Below are positions 17,428 through 26,355 of a stretch of DNA of 64,000 bases, in pieces. Both the position numbers and the translations under genes were made by a program. The notes beneath the pieces are model-generated. The model was not told the DNA's origin, searched no databases, and was given only the letters and a program-made list of their open reading frames with translations. Source of the DNA: Lentisphaerae bacterium RIFOXYA12_64_32 (GTDB lineage: Bacteria > Verrucomicrobiota > Lentisphaeria > Oligosphaerales > YB12-FULL-65-16). Positions within the stretch are counted from its first letter, which is position 1. Every line of letters starts with the position of its first letter. Location: positions 1-64,000 of the forward strand of contig MHBL01000194.1 in NCBI GenBank assembly GCA_001803235.1, given 5' to 3'.

Positions 17428-18464
17428 GGGGCCAGGTCCTCCCACCTAATCTGGGTGTCCTTGGGGATGGGCACCAGGGTTTTTCTGCCGATGACATTGC
17501 CCAGGTCTTTGGCGGGCACCGCGCCGTCGCGGGGGCTGGGACGTTTCACCCAGACCATGTCGCTCCGAACGGTGGCCCCGCGGGGGATGTCGACCACCGA
17601 GACCACGCTTTCCCGGGCCCAGGCGACGATCTGCCGCTCCTCCGGGAAGATCATCCGTTCTGATCCCATGGCCTGGAAGATGGCAGCCGCGCCCTTGACC
17701 AGTTCGCCGAGTTCGTAGGGCTCAATGGACGAGGCGTGATCCGGGCCCTTCTGCAACCGGTCAAGAGTGATATGCTTTTCGATCACGCAGGCACCCAAGG
17801 CAACCGCGCCGAGCGAGGTGTAGATGCCCCGCGAGTGGTCGGAGAGTCCCACCGGCACCCCGAACGCCTCCCGGTATCGTGGGATCATGCCCAGGTTCAC
17901 CCGCGCATAGGGGGCGGGATAGGCCGACACGCAATGGGTGAGAATCAGCGGCGCACCCGCGGCCCTGACGACGCGTACCGTGTCGGCAACCTCGTCCATC
18001 GTGCACATCCCGGTCGACACGATCATCGGTTTGCCCTTGCGTGCTATGTGCTCGATCAGCGGCAGGTTGGTCAGTTCGCCGGACCCGGTCTTGAAGCACG
18101 CCACGTTGATCGACTCGAGAAGGTCTGCGCCCTTGCGGCTGAACGGGGTACACAGGTAGTCAATGCCGATCCGTTCGCAGAGGGTCTTCAGCCGGACATG
18201 GTTGTCGAGGCTGAGGTTGGTGCGATCGAGCGTGTCCCACAGCGGTTCGGCGAAGTTGTCTGACTGCGGGGCCTGCCGCAGCATTTCGTCCTCCAGAACG
18301 TGGATCTGGAACTTGATGGCGTCCGCACCCATGCCACGTGCCATGAAGACCATGTTCTCGGCGATACGAATATCGCCCTCATGGTTGATGCAGGCTTCGG
18401 CAATGATGTAGGGCGGGGCCCCCGAGCTGATCCGCCTGCCGCCAATGGTAACCACCTCACTCAT
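17424..18464 (-). CDS. neuB: N-acetylneuraminate synthase family protein (NeuB)
   Basis: A 346-aa synthase condensing phosphoenolpyruvate with ManNAc or a related 6-carbon sugar to form a nonulosonic acid. The TIM barrel shows YIIAEACINHEGD, FKTGSGELTNLPLIEHIA, IVSTGMCTMDEV, LTHCVSAYPAPYARVNLGMI, GLSDHSRGIYTSLGAVALGA and IEKHITLDRLQKGPDHASS, all diagnostic. The C-terminal antifreeze-like SAF domain follows, with VKRPSPRDGAVPAKDLG. ATG 18464 is preferred because AAGGAGG sits 9 nt upstream and abuts the alternative ATG 18473. It overlaps the end of neuA by 8 bp and the neuC start by 4 bp. The sequence does not separate neuraminate from legionaminate or pseudaminate synthases. Confidence 0.92.
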   Translation of the reverse strand: MSEVVTIGGRRISSGAPPYIIAEACINHEGDIRIAENMVFMARGMGADAIKFQIHVLEDEMLRQAPQSDNFAEPLWDTLDRTNLSLDNHVRLKTLCERIGIDYLCTPFSRKGADLLESINVACFKTGSGELTNLPLIEHIARKGKPMIVSTGMCTMDEVADTVRVVRAAGAPLILTHCVSAYPAPYARVNLGMIPRYREAFGVPVGLSDHSRGIYTSLGAVALGACVIEKHITLDRLQKGPDHASSIEPYELGELVKGAAAIFQAMGSERMIFPEERQIVAWARESVVSVVDIPRGATVRSDMVWVKRPSPRDGAVPAKDLGNVIGRKTLVPIPKDTQIRWEDLAP

Positions 18465-19152
18465 AGGGCGCATCCTCCTTCCTGAATCGCTGCATGAGAA
18501 CCTCCGCGATCTCGAAATCCACCGGGTCGTTGATGTCCCACACCTCCTCTGGGGGGATCACGAGCCCGTACAGTCGGTCTCCAAAAGTGGAACTGCGCGC
18601 TCGCAGCACCTCCGTGCGTGTGGCGTAGATCGTGCTGCTTTCCCGGTACAGCGGCTCGCGGTCCTGTCGGCGTCGGGGCGGGTTGGGGGTCAGGAACGCG
18701 AACCGCCCGTTCGCCATCTTCCCGAAGCAGGCCCGCGTTTCCTCCACGCCGATGACCGAATCGGCATCCGTGGAATCCATCAACTCGACGCACCGGTCAA
18801 TGGTGGCCGCGGTGCGGAACGGCGACGTGGGTTCCAGCGTGAGCACGATGTCAGGACGGAATCCGTCCCGGCGCAATAGTTCGTCCAGGGCATGAATGAG
18901 CGCCCACGCGGTGGGGGCCGTGTCGACCGCCAATGCCGGCGGCCGGTCGATCACCTCCGCACCGCACCGCACCGCCACCTCGGCAATCTCCGGGGCGTCG
19001 GTCGAGACCACAAAGCGGTCGAGCCGGCGTGCCGCGCAGGACGACGCGATGGCATAGGCTAGCAACGGCTTGCCGCACAACTCGCGGATGTTCTTCCGCG
19101 GTACCGACGTCGACCCGCCCCGAGCGGGAATGACGCCCAACGTCCTTAGCAT
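18457..19152 (-). CDS. neuA: CMP-nonulosonate (acylneuraminate) cytidylyltransferase (NeuA)
   Basis: A 231-aa nucleotidyltransferase activating a nonulosonic acid with CTP. The N-terminus is LGVIPARGGSTSVPRKNI, then KPLLAYAI, FVVSTDAPEIAEVA, LTLEPTSPFRTAATID (the PTSPFR motif) and WDINDPVDFEIAEVL near the end. The usual ARxxSKGxxxKN CTP-binding loop here reads ARGGSTSVPRKN, so the first lysine is threonine while the second is kept. I chose ATG 19152, with GAGGAG 8 nt upstream. It is the first gene of the coupled neuA-neuB-neuC group and lies just after the sulfotransferase gene. Confidence 0.87.
   Translation of the reverse strand: MLRTLGVIPARGGSTSVPRKNIRELCGKPLLAYAIASSCAARRLDRFVVSTDAPEIAEVAVRCGAEVIDRPPALAVDTAPTAWALIHALDELLRRDGFRPDIVLTLEPTSPFRTAATIDRCVELMDSTDADSVIGVEETRACFGKMANGRFAFLTPNPPRRRQDREPLYRESSTIYATRTEVLRARSSTFGDRLYGLVIPPEEVWDINDPVDFEIAEVLMQRFRKEDAPYE
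18474..18480 (-). promoter_or_regulatory. Ribosome binding site fixing the neuB start
   Basis: AAGGAGG reads on the minus strand inside the end of neuA. It touches ATG 18473 but is 9 nt from ATG 18464, so the latter is the usable start. Confidence 0.7.
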
Positions 19153-19175
19153 GCCGAGTTCTCCTCGACGGCCAG

Positions 19176-20279
19176 TCAGAGTTCCAGAATGGCATTCCCG
19201 ACGTAGCACCGCCGTGCCAACATGGCCCAGCAGCCCCTTAGGCGAGCGCGAACCCCGCTGGCGTGTTTGAACTCCCACTCATCCACCGTACACCACCGTC
19301 GAACGATGTGTCCCTTGGTCGATTTCCGGAGTCCTTGGAAGTACCCCAACTGCCGCCCTGCGTCGTAGGCGCGGTATAGGATAAGATCCTGTTCTCGCGG
19401 GGTGACAACGTCTTCTGCGTGCAGTTTGGCAGCCAGATCTGCCACGACCTCCCGCGGCGTCACGGCATCCCTCTTGCTGGGGTTCTTCGGCATTGTCCTA
19501 TAGTGACGCCCCCCCAGCGTGGTCAGCGACGTCGGGTCCCGCGGCAAGGGCACACCCAGCCATGCGCAGATGTCACCGACAACTCTGGCAGCGTCCTTCA
19601 CCAGATCCTCATAACGCAGCAGATAGTGGCGCGGCGAATTCTTGCGCTCAAGTATGGCCCGTGCGTGCGGGAGCCACCGGCACTCGATCATCGTGCGGAG
19701 ATTGTCCCCGCCGAGATACCAAGAGGGTTGTGTCTTGTTGCACATCAGGGAGCGCTTCTGCGAGGACCACACGTCCAGCGGGTTCCGAATCAAGTGGATG
19801 AACCTCATTTCGGGAAAGAGGCGTTCATAGTCGGCAATGTAGGGTGTCTCAATCGTCTTGAACAGCAAGACGTTCATCTGTGTCTCAGGGAGAAGCCAAT
19901 TGGCCAAGGCTCTCAGGTAAGCTGGCACAAATGCCTGCGCAGTGTAGGAAGGTTGTCGTGCCAAATCGGCAAGAGGATCTTGCCCTAACGTAACGGGTTC
20001 CACCACGTTCTCAACTTCGGCCCCCCGGATCGTGTCGATCTGGTGCCGGTAGAAGTCCAGCAGTCGCGCGGTGGGTAGCGAGTCGACCAAGCGCTGCAAG
20101 GGCTCCACCGTTGCGTTCTGAATGGTGATGCGCCGCACCTGTCCGAAGCGGGCAAGATCATTCATGGCGGACAGATAGTTGCTTTCCAGCGGTTGCACGA
20201 AGGCCGTGGGAATACCGTCAAGGAGCCGCACCAGCAGCGTACTGCCGTTTCTCCCTGTGCCGAAGATCCCAACCAGCAT
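19176..20279 (-). CDS. PAPS-dependent sulfotransferase family protein
   Basis: A 367-aa protein of the Sulfotransfer_1/3 type. LVGIFGTGRNGSTLLVRLLD is the 5'-phosphosulfate-binding loop (usual form TGRSGTT), and MRFIHLIRNPLDVWSSQKRS is the 3'-phosphate-binding segment with the conserved R..DV..S. It probably transfers sulfate from PAPS to a hydroxyl on the glycan or its precursor in the cytoplasm. RHYLLRYEDLVKD is a further family motif. No PAPS synthesis genes are in the window. It starts at ATG 20279, 7 bp after the flippase stop. The codons are visibly less GC-rich than in the flanking parts of the locus. Confidence 0.82.
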   Translation of the reverse strand: MLVGIFGTGRNGSTLLVRLLDGIPTAFVQPLESNYLSAMNDLARFGQVRRITIQNATVEPLQRLVDSLPTARLLDFYRHQIDTIRGAEVENVVEPVTLGQDPLADLARQPSYTAQAFVPAYLRALANWLLPETQMNVLLFKTIETPYIADYERLFPEMRFIHLIRNPLDVWSSQKRSLMCNKTQPSWYLGGDNLRTMIECRWLPHARAILERKNSPRHYLLRYEDLVKDAARVVGDICAWLGVPLPRDPTSLTTLGGRHYRTMPKNPSKRDAVTPREVVADLAAKLHAEDVVTPREQDLILYRAYDAGRQLGYFQGLRKSTKGHIVRRWCTVDEWEFKHASGVRARLRGCWAMLARRCYVGNAILEL

Positions 20280-20286
20280 GAGAATT

Positions 20287-21729
20287 TCAGCCCTCTCTGG
20301 TTGCAGCGGTCCCGAAAAGCGCCCGCCATTGCCAACCGCTTTGCCTAAGCTCCGCCAGGAGATCGAAGTGCGCAGTCAAGCCCGCCGTCAGCAACGCCAG
20401 TATCACCGTGCGTATGAACAAACTGGGATGGCTGAGTTCTTGAAGGAGATATGCTGCCATGGTGACGATGACAACCAGCAGACACTCGCGTTCTGCGATA
20501 GGCGGGCAACCCAGGCGGCAGGCATAGATTCTCCTGGCAACATGAATGAAAAGTCGGCACAAAACCACGCCCCATGCGGCGCCTGCCAGTCCCATGAAGT
20601 ATGTCAGCACCGCAATCACGGCGATTGAGGCGGTGTAGATGATCGAGCTTGAAATCGCCACAAACGCGGTCTTCTTGTGCACGCCTAGGAATTGTGTGTA
20701 AGGCAGGCCGAAAGTGTACGCAATCACCAACAGATAAAAGACGCCCACAAGGGGAGCCGCTTCGATGAACTTGCCGTGCGTCAAGAGGCCAATCATCTCC
20801 GCTGAGTAGAAGATCACGGCCATGCCGCCAATTCCCAGCAAGCCATGCCACAGCGTCAACATCCGACTCAATGACCTGCAGTCGGAGTGCTCTGAGAAGA
20901 TCCTGTTGGCTTCGGGCACCAGTGCCTTGATGAAGGCGTTGGTGCCGAACATGAAGACTTGTTGATAACCACGGGCGTGCTCGTAAGCTCCCAGTCCGCC
21001 GAGGGAGACCCAGCGTTGGACAAAATACCGGTCTGCCGACGCCGTGAGGACCTCCAGGCAGGATGGCACGATCAAAGGCACTCCCAGGTGGAAGACCTCC
21101 TTCACCCAAAATCTGCTGATCCTCAACGTCAAATCACGTCGAAAGACCCAGAGCGTGGCCAGCATGGCGACAACGGCCTGAGCCAAGGGGCCCAAGAACA
21201 AGGCTGCCGTCGTCATCCCCAGGCACTTGATCCCGCCCACAGTTGCCGCCACGTATGCCAGGAAGGTAAGTGTCTCAACGGCGGCATATGTCGCGCCGCG
21301 TTTCTCCATGACCAGAATGGAACTGGCTGGCGACCAGACGGTACTGAGGGCCAATGTACAAAGAACCAGGGCAAAGTAGCCGCCATACTCCGGCTGGTAG
21401 TCGCGCACGACGGAGGGCAGCATTGACTGCAGTGCAAAGAAGGCGCCGCACCAAGCCAGCCGATAAAGGAATCCGAAAAGGAACAGGTTGAACGCCAGGA
21501 CTTTTCGTTCTGCGGCGTCGATCTTGAAGAAATGCGCGGAAAGAACCCAACTGTCGGCTAGCGAGGACAGGGGTACCAGCAGTGCCGCAATCGCGTTCAG
21601 GATGGCTGCTACGCCGAAGTTCTCTGGGTCCAGATAGTAGGTGGTGAACGGGATGAGAAAGAATACGCTCACCGCCATGCGAAGGATCGACGGAGAGACA
21701 TAGAACAGGAAGTTACTCATCGAGCCCAT
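20287..21729 (-). CDS. Polysaccharide flippase (Wzx/MATE-like, MVF superfamily)
   Basis: An integral membrane protein of about 480 aa with at least 12 hydrophobic segments, for example ILRMAVSVFFLIPFTTYYL at the N-terminus, PENFGVAAILNAIAALLVPL next, and FYLLVIAYTFGLPYTQFLGV later. The N-terminal pattern, in which a TM1 motif is followed by YYL.PE.FG, is typical of polysaccharide biosynthesis (PF01943-like) exporters. It would move a lipid-linked repeat unit across the inner membrane. The start could be GTG 21735, ATG 21729 or ATG 21720; none has a clear ribosome site. No Wzy or Wzz homologue is obvious in the window. Confidence 0.83.
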   Translation of the reverse strand: MGSMSNFLFYVSPSILRMAVSVFFLIPFTTYYLDPENFGVAAILNAIAALLVPLSSLADSWVLSAHFFKIDAAERKVLAFNLFLFGFLYRLAWCGAFFALQSMLPSVVRDYQPEYGGYFALVLCTLALSTVWSPASSILVMEKRGATYAAVETLTFLAYVAATVGGIKCLGMTTAALFLGPLAQAVVAMLATLWVFRRDLTLRISRFWVKEVFHLGVPLIVPSCLEVLTASADRYFVQRWVSLGGLGAYEHARGYQQVFMFGTNAFIKALVPEANRIFSEHSDCRSLSRMLTLWHGLLGIGGMAVIFYSAEMIGLLTHGKFIEAAPLVGVFYLLVIAYTFGLPYTQFLGVHKKTAFVAISSSIIYTASIAVIAVLTYFMGLAGAAWGVVLCRLFIHVARRIYACRLGCPPIAERECLLVVIVTMAAYLLQELSHPSLFIRTVILALLTAGLTAHFDLLAELRQSGWQWRALFGTAATREG

Positions 21730-21752
21730 GGCCACGGGTGGTGCTTCGCATA

Positions 21753-22487
21753 CTACTTCCTGCGCGGCATGGCTCGTTCCATATGAGCCAAGCGATTCAC
21801 CGACTTCACGAGCCTGAACTCGCCTTCCGCCTCGATTTCCCGAACCAGACGACCGACGGTATCAGTATGGGCCTCGAACAACCCGCCTGGGACGGCGTCG
21901 TCGAACAGGACTGCCCCCCCCAAGCGAACACGCCGCCCGAAACGCTGGAAGTCGTTCTTAACCCCGTCGTACGAGTGATCACCATCGATAAACACTAAGT
22001 CCAGTTCACCAGTTTCGATCTGAATCGTGCGTGCATCCCCCACCAGCATATTGACTCTCAGGCCAAAACGCTTGCAGATGTCGCGGATCTGGTTGTCGTA
22101 GGCCGGGGCGCTGTCCTTCTTCAGGCGCGCCTCCTTCTCGCCGAGATCGACGGACCAAAACTGACCTTGTCCGCGCATCGCCGCTGCAATCGCAAAGGTT
22201 GAGCCGCCTTTGTATCTGCCTATTTCTAGGACGTTACGCGCGTCCATCCGCCGCACGAGACCGAACAGGTAGGCCGTCTGCCGGATGGTCATGAAGACGA
22301 CGGCGTGGTCAAGCGGAGTGCTGGCGAACAGCCCGGCGAGGTCTTCGAACTGCAGATCTCCATGGACTGGGAGGTCAAACGGCATCGTCTCCAAATCGGG
22401 CGTTCGATTGAGCTTTGGTCCCAGTTCTTCCAGCATAGCCCGAGGGGAGATCCATTTGGCAAGTCTTCTTTCGAGACAACGGAGCAT
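21753..22487 (-). CDS. Class I SAM-dependent methyltransferase (Methyltransf_24 type)
   Basis: A 244-aa methyltransferase. VLEIGRYKGGSTFAIAAAM is a motif I variant, FWSVDLGEKEA the acidic loop, and LDLVFIDGDHSYDGVKNDFQ the hallmark of the Methyltransf_24/cephalosporin-hydroxylase-like group. LGGAVLFDDAVPGG follows. It probably O-methylates a sugar. I prefer ATG 22487 because AGAGAGG is correctly spaced upstream. A TTG at 22517 that overlaps the preceding stop is the alternative. It lies 23 bp upstream of the flippase gene. Confidence 0.8.
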   Translation of the reverse strand: MLRCLERRLAKWISPRAMLEELGPKLNRTPDLETMPFDLPVHGDLQFEDLAGLFASTPLDHAVVFMTIRQTAYLFGLVRRMDARNVLEIGRYKGGSTFAIAAAMRGQGQFWSVDLGEKEARLKKDSAPAYDNQIRDICKRFGLRVNMLVGDARTIQIETGELDLVFIDGDHSYDGVKNDFQRFGRRVRLGGAVLFDDAVPGGLFEAHTDTVGRLVREIEAEGEFRLVKSVNRLAHMERAMPRRK

Positions 22488-22493
22488 GAGATA

Positions 22494-22500
22494 CCTCTCT
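22494..22500 (-). promoter_or_regulatory. Ribosome binding site fixing the methyltransferase start at 22487
   Basis: AGAGAGG on the minus strand is followed by a 6-nt spacer (TATCTC) and ATG. This favours the internal ATG over the TTG at 22517. Confidence 0.6.
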
Positions 22501-22513
22501 CGTAACCGACTTG

Positions 22514-23842
22514 TCAATCAGAGAGCAAACCACCAGGAGGCGAGCCGTTAGCCCTGAAGCCCTTGACGGCAGCTTCGAGTATTGACATCATTCGGGGCAC
22601 CACCACGTCCTCGCGGTAATACTTCTCGTAGGTTTGGTACCCGCCGTCTCCAATCCGGCGCCGTAGTGCCGGGTCACTGGCGACCCGCAGTATCTGATCC
22701 ACGAGTTCTTCTGGGGTGTTGCCCAGCAAGGCGTTCTGGTTGTGTTCGATCTCTGGCATTGCCAGGCCGCTGTTGGCGTGCATGATCACGCAGGTTCGCA
22801 ACGCCCAGGCCAGTAGGATGCGAGTGTTTCCAACCAGGAAATCGGGGTTGGCATTGGTCATGACCAGGAAGGCATGGCAATTGCGCAATTCCTGGTTGAT
22901 GTCCTCCACCCAGCCGCGCAGGACGATGCCCTCTTGGTCAAGATGCGGTGCTACGCCAGGGCGGGGAGTCCCTCGCCCGATGATGTGCATCTCCACACGG
23001 CGACCGTCTGCGCGTTGGCGCAGACGTGGCATGAGTTCCTTGCCGATGTAGTGCAAGCCGAATGAGTTGCCGGTCGCACCCAGGTTGCCGACGCTACCTA
23101 TGATCCGGATCACATCCGCGTCGGGCTCGCGCCCTGCGAGCGGCGTTGAAAGCGACGGCCACATATTCTGAATGTATATCGATCGTGGATGGCCGTGACG
23201 TCTGTAGTAATCGACATCCAACACCGAATTGTTGGCCGTCACTTCTGTCTGATTCATCATCCAGAGGTGCAAGCGCTTCCGCCGCCAGTTCTGCAGGCGG
23301 GCGGAATGGAATTTCAGCTTGTCTGTCAACGTTCTGCAAGGGATCCCTGCAATGCCGGGGTGCTTCAACCTTGCGGCCGTAGGCAAGTGGTCTGGATTGC
23401 CATAGTAGGCAAATTTCAACAATCCGCGAATATGGAAGGTTGCCGCAAGCGCCTCCCAACTCCACACACTCAGGAGGCAATCCGCTCTGGCGGCACGGAC
23501 CCGCCGCTCAACTTCAGGTCCCAGCGCAACCGCCGGAAAGAGCCGCCGCATTTCCAGACTTCCAAGCATGTTCACCAGTTTCCCGATCGCGCCACGAGTC
23601 GGTCTCGTTGCCACGTCTTGGATGAATAGCAGTGGGCAGAAGTTCACGTGGTCCAAGTTGAACTCCTGGACGAGTCTCTCCGTTCTCAGGCCCGCCGGAC
23701 TCTCACGGGGATCCCGCAGAAGCACTTGCACGTCCAGGCAGTGGCCGAGTTTCGCTGCCTGACGTATGATCGCGTCAGCCACGACCTCGATCGCTTCACC
23801 ATGGGGGTCGGGTGCGTTCGACAGGACCAAGAAAATCTTCAT
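22514..23842 (-). CDS. Glycosyltransferase (GT-B, group-1-like)
   Basis: A 442-aa putative glycosyltransferase. The N-terminus, MKIFLVLSNAPDPHGEAIEV, is a GT-B opening. The middle, LLSVWSWEALAATFHIRG and LKFAYYGNPDHLPTAARLKH, fits the linker of group 1 enzymes. The C-terminal domain has EGIVLRGWVEDINQELRNCH and AFLVMTNANPDFLVGNTRIL in place of a strict E-x7-E, then SGLAMPEIEHNQNALL. Donor and linkage are unknown. It is followed by the Methyltransf_24 gene and preceded after 10 bp by the Gfo/Idh gene. Confidence 0.75.
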   Translation of the reverse strand: MKIFLVLSNAPDPHGEAIEVVADAIIRQAAKLGHCLDVQVLLRDPRESPAGLRTERLVQEFNLDHVNFCPLLFIQDVATRPTRGAIGKLVNMLGSLEMRRLFPAVALGPEVERRVRAARADCLLSVWSWEALAATFHIRGLLKFAYYGNPDHLPTAARLKHPGIAGIPCRTLTDKLKFHSARLQNWRRKRLHLWMMNQTEVTANNSVLDVDYYRRHGHPRSIYIQNMWPSLSTPLAGREPDADVIRIIGSVGNLGATGNSFGLHYIGKELMPRLRQRADGRRVEMHIIGRGTPRPGVAPHLDQEGIVLRGWVEDINQELRNCHAFLVMTNANPDFLVGNTRILLAWALRTCVIMHANSGLAMPEIEHNQNALLGNTPEELVDQILRVASDPALRRRIGDGGYQTYEKYYREDVVVPRMMSILEAAVKGFRANGSPPGGLLSD

Positions 23843-23852
23843 CGTTGTTGCG

Positions 23853-24935
23853 TTATGGCTTCATCCGTGGAACGGGAGCCGCCAAGGACTGCTGGATTGC
23901 AGTTCGAGTCGCCTCCAAAACCGCCTGCACGCTCAGCCCTCGGTCAAAGCCCGGTAAGTCGGGAACAGTCTCACCTCTCGCGGCGTTCAGAAAGCGGCGG
24001 GCAATCTCTCGGAAAGGAGGGATGCGAGTGTCCATTCCCGCGAATCCTGCAAGTCGTGTCAAGGGCAGCGGACGTCTTCCGGTGGCGTCCTGGATCTGTG
24101 TTGTTACGCAGTCTTCAGCGAAGGGAAACCTGTGCTCGAAAAGCAGGCGTCCGCAGTCTCCGAAGATTTCGATGCGATGCCCGTCGCCAAACCTGTAGCA
24201 GTTAGAGATGGCAAAACTGCAGATAACTTCGTTCTCCAAACAGCCAAGAAAATCGCAGGAATCCTCCGCTGCAACCGCCTGCGGGGGTCCGGAAGCGTCG
24301 GGGCGATAAGCTGCTAGGGTATCAACCCGAGCCTGTACGGACAGGAATCTTGCCGCACCGATCCATTCCATGTAGTCGATCACGTGCGAGCCGAACGCGC
24401 CAAGTACTCCACCCCCGCAAACAGCGTCGTGCCTCCAACTCCACCCAACTCCGGGTCGGGAACCACCTCCGGTCAACCAACTTACCGCAATCCGGCGAAT
24501 ACGGCCAATAGTTCCATCTGCGACCTCACGTTGCATGGCGGAGATCCCGGGTTCCATGCGCAGTTGGAAATTGACCGCACCAACTACTTCGGCCTTAGTG
24601 GCGCTCTCCCACATGGCCCTTGCGTCGGCCAAATTCTTGCCAAACGGTTTCTCGCACAACACATGCTTTCTGGCGGCAGTGGCAGCGCAGACAACATCCC
24701 GCTGCAGATACGGTGGGACCGCTACGCTGACGACGTCTATACTGCTGTCCGCCACGGCTTCCTGCCAGTGCTCGAACACGCGTGGGATCCCCTGGGCTTG
24801 CGCGAATTCTCTAGCTTTGGCTGGGTGCGCAGAAACGACGGCGGCAATCGCGACGCCTGGCAATGATCTGAAAGCCGGGACATGAACCTGAGCCCCGTAG
24901 CCCAACCCCACAACACACAGTCGCAAGTCGGCCAT
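23853..24935 (-). CDS. Gfo/Idh/MocA family oxidoreductase
   Basis: A 360-aa NAD(P)-dependent oxidoreductase likely acting on a nucleotide sugar. LCVVGLGYGAQVHVPAFRSL is the Rossmann GxGxxG region with the HxPA variant. The next motif is VSVAVPPYLQRDVVCAAT, and the catalytic EKP motif appears in HVLCEKPFGKNLADARAM. The C-terminal sheet domain has SHVIDYMEWIGAARFLSV. In sugar loci such enzymes oxidise or reduce at C3. ATG 24935 immediately follows the stop of the C-methyltransferase-like gene at 24936, so the two are probably translated together and may act on the same sugar. Confidence 0.87.
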   Translation of the reverse strand: MADLRLCVVGLGYGAQVHVPAFRSLPGVAIAAVVSAHPAKAREFAQAQGIPRVFEHWQEAVADSSIDVVSVAVPPYLQRDVVCAATAARKHVLCEKPFGKNLADARAMWESATKAEVVGAVNFQLRMEPGISAMQREVADGTIGRIRRIAVSWLTGGGSRPGVGWSWRHDAVCGGGVLGAFGSHVIDYMEWIGAARFLSVQARVDTLAAYRPDASGPPQAVAAEDSCDFLGCLENEVICSFAISNCYRFGDGHRIEIFGDCGRLLFEHRFPFAEDCVTTQIQDATGRRPLPLTRLAGFAGMDTRIPPFREIARRFLNAARGETVPDLPGFDRGLSVQAVLEATRTAIQQSLAAPVPRMKP

Positions 24936-26207
24936 CTAGTCCTCCAGGACGTGGACTTCCGGCAGCGGCACAATGAACTTGGATGTGATGCCTTTGGCTC
25001 GGAGGTTACGGACGATCGGTTCCCAGTAGTGCCAGGACAGAATAACCGCATAGTCCGGGTTACTCTCAAACATGATCTTCTCGTCGACCACCGGGATATG
25101 GGCGCCGGGAAGAAACATGCCCACTTTGAGACAAGACGGTTGTTCCGCGATGTACGGCATCAGGTCGCGGTCGACTCGGCAGTAGTTCAGGAGTGTGGCA
25201 CAACGGCCGGGACACCCCACGCCCACGACAGTCTTGCCGTTGCGGCGCAAATCCACCAGCAGATTCTGTAGATCTGTCTTCGATTTTGCAACCCTGTTTC
25301 GGAACTCCTCGAAAGGGCGCGGGCCGTAGAGGTCCTCGTATTCTTCCTCGGCCAGCAGTTCCTTCATGCGAAGCGAAGGCAAGAGCCCCTTCGCCTTCTT
25401 GGCAAAAACGCGTATTGAGCCGCCGTAGTTGGGGATGCGCTCGGCATCAATAACCGAGAAGCCGTAGGCGTCCAACATGCGGACGAATGGCTTCAGGGAA
25501 TAGTACTTGAGGTGTTCGTGGTAGATCGAATCGTACTGCACGGTCTTCAGCAAGTCCAGTAAGTAGTGACTCTCTGTAAGAAATATGCCGCCGTCGCAGA
25601 GCAGTTCGGCGACCCCTCGGATGAGATCGCTCAACTTGGCAACATGGGCAAACATGTTGGCCGCAGTCACCACTTGCGCCTGTCCGTACTGTTCCCTGAT
25701 CTGCCGCCCCACCGTCGTTCCAAAGAATGTCTTGAGGGAGGGAATGCCGTTGGCGTTGGCAATGGCGGCGATCTTGGTGGGCTCCACTCCCAGCACGCGC
25801 ATGCCGGCCGACTTGAAGCCTTGCAGAAGAGTCCCGTCGTTGGAGCCAAGATCGACGACAAAGGAGCCCTTTGGCAGTTTTACATGCTCGCTTTCGATCA
25901 TCACCTGGGCGATACTTTGCAGATTTCTCGCCAGCGTCGACGTGATGCCGCTGCGATATGGATAGTCCTGATAGAACAACTCTTCAGGCGCCACAACGTA
26001 GTCGATCTGAACCAAGCCGCATTCAGGGCACCGCATGCAACGCAACGGATACGTCCTCTCGATTTCATGCAGTTGGTTCTCGCGGAGCAGAGAATCGCAG
26101 GGAGCATGGTGCCCGAGGTCGATCACCAACTGTAGATCTGAGCAACCGCAAACCTGGCATGCTTGCAGATGCCCCAATGGGAGGTCATGTTGCTGTGTGA
26201 TGTTCAT
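24936..26207 (-). CDS. SAM-dependent C-methyltransferase-like protein with zinc-binding N-terminus
   Basis: A 423-aa three-domain methyltransferase of the NDP-hexose C-methyltransferase type (TylCIII/TcaB9 family). An N-terminal zinc module has CQVCGCSDLQLVIDLG and CMRCPECGLVQIDYV. The SAM domain has FVVDLGSNDGTLLQGFKSAG and VLGVEPTKIA. Further on are FLTESHYLLDLLKTVQYDSI and YHEHLKYYSL, the latter containing the catalytic His-Glu-His region, then NYGGSIRVFAKK. The C-terminal Rossmann-like domain has VVGVGCPGRCATLLNYC. Such enzymes methylate C3 of keto-sugars. I chose ATG 26207; the longer frame upstream is low complexity. Confidence 0.87.
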   Translation of the reverse strand: MNITQQHDLPLGHLQACQVCGCSDLQLVIDLGHHAPCDSLLRENQLHEIERTYPLRCMRCPECGLVQIDYVVAPEELFYQDYPYRSGITSTLARNLQSIAQVMIESEHVKLPKGSFVVDLGSNDGTLLQGFKSAGMRVLGVEPTKIAAIANANGIPSLKTFFGTTVGRQIREQYGQAQVVTAANMFAHVAKLSDLIRGVAELLCDGGIFLTESHYLLDLLKTVQYDSIYHEHLKYYSLKPFVRMLDAYGFSVIDAERIPNYGGSIRVFAKKAKGLLPSLRMKELLAEEEYEDLYGPRPFEEFRNRVAKSKTDLQNLLVDLRRNGKTVVGVGCPGRCATLLNYCRVDRDLMPYIAEQPSCLKVGMFLPGAHIPVVDEKIMFESNPDYAVILSWHYWEPIVRNLRAKGITSKFIVPLPEVHVLED

Positions 26208-26355
26208 ACGGTTCTTCCACTCCAACCTGTTTCCTGCGCGGTCGCCGTTCTCCGACGGTCCGGCTTGCGGAAGACCGGCCGTGGAGTCAGGATGGCGGCG
26301 GCTTGCTCGGGCATGTAAGTGGTCATACGACGGAATCGCTTTTTCCGTGGCAGGC

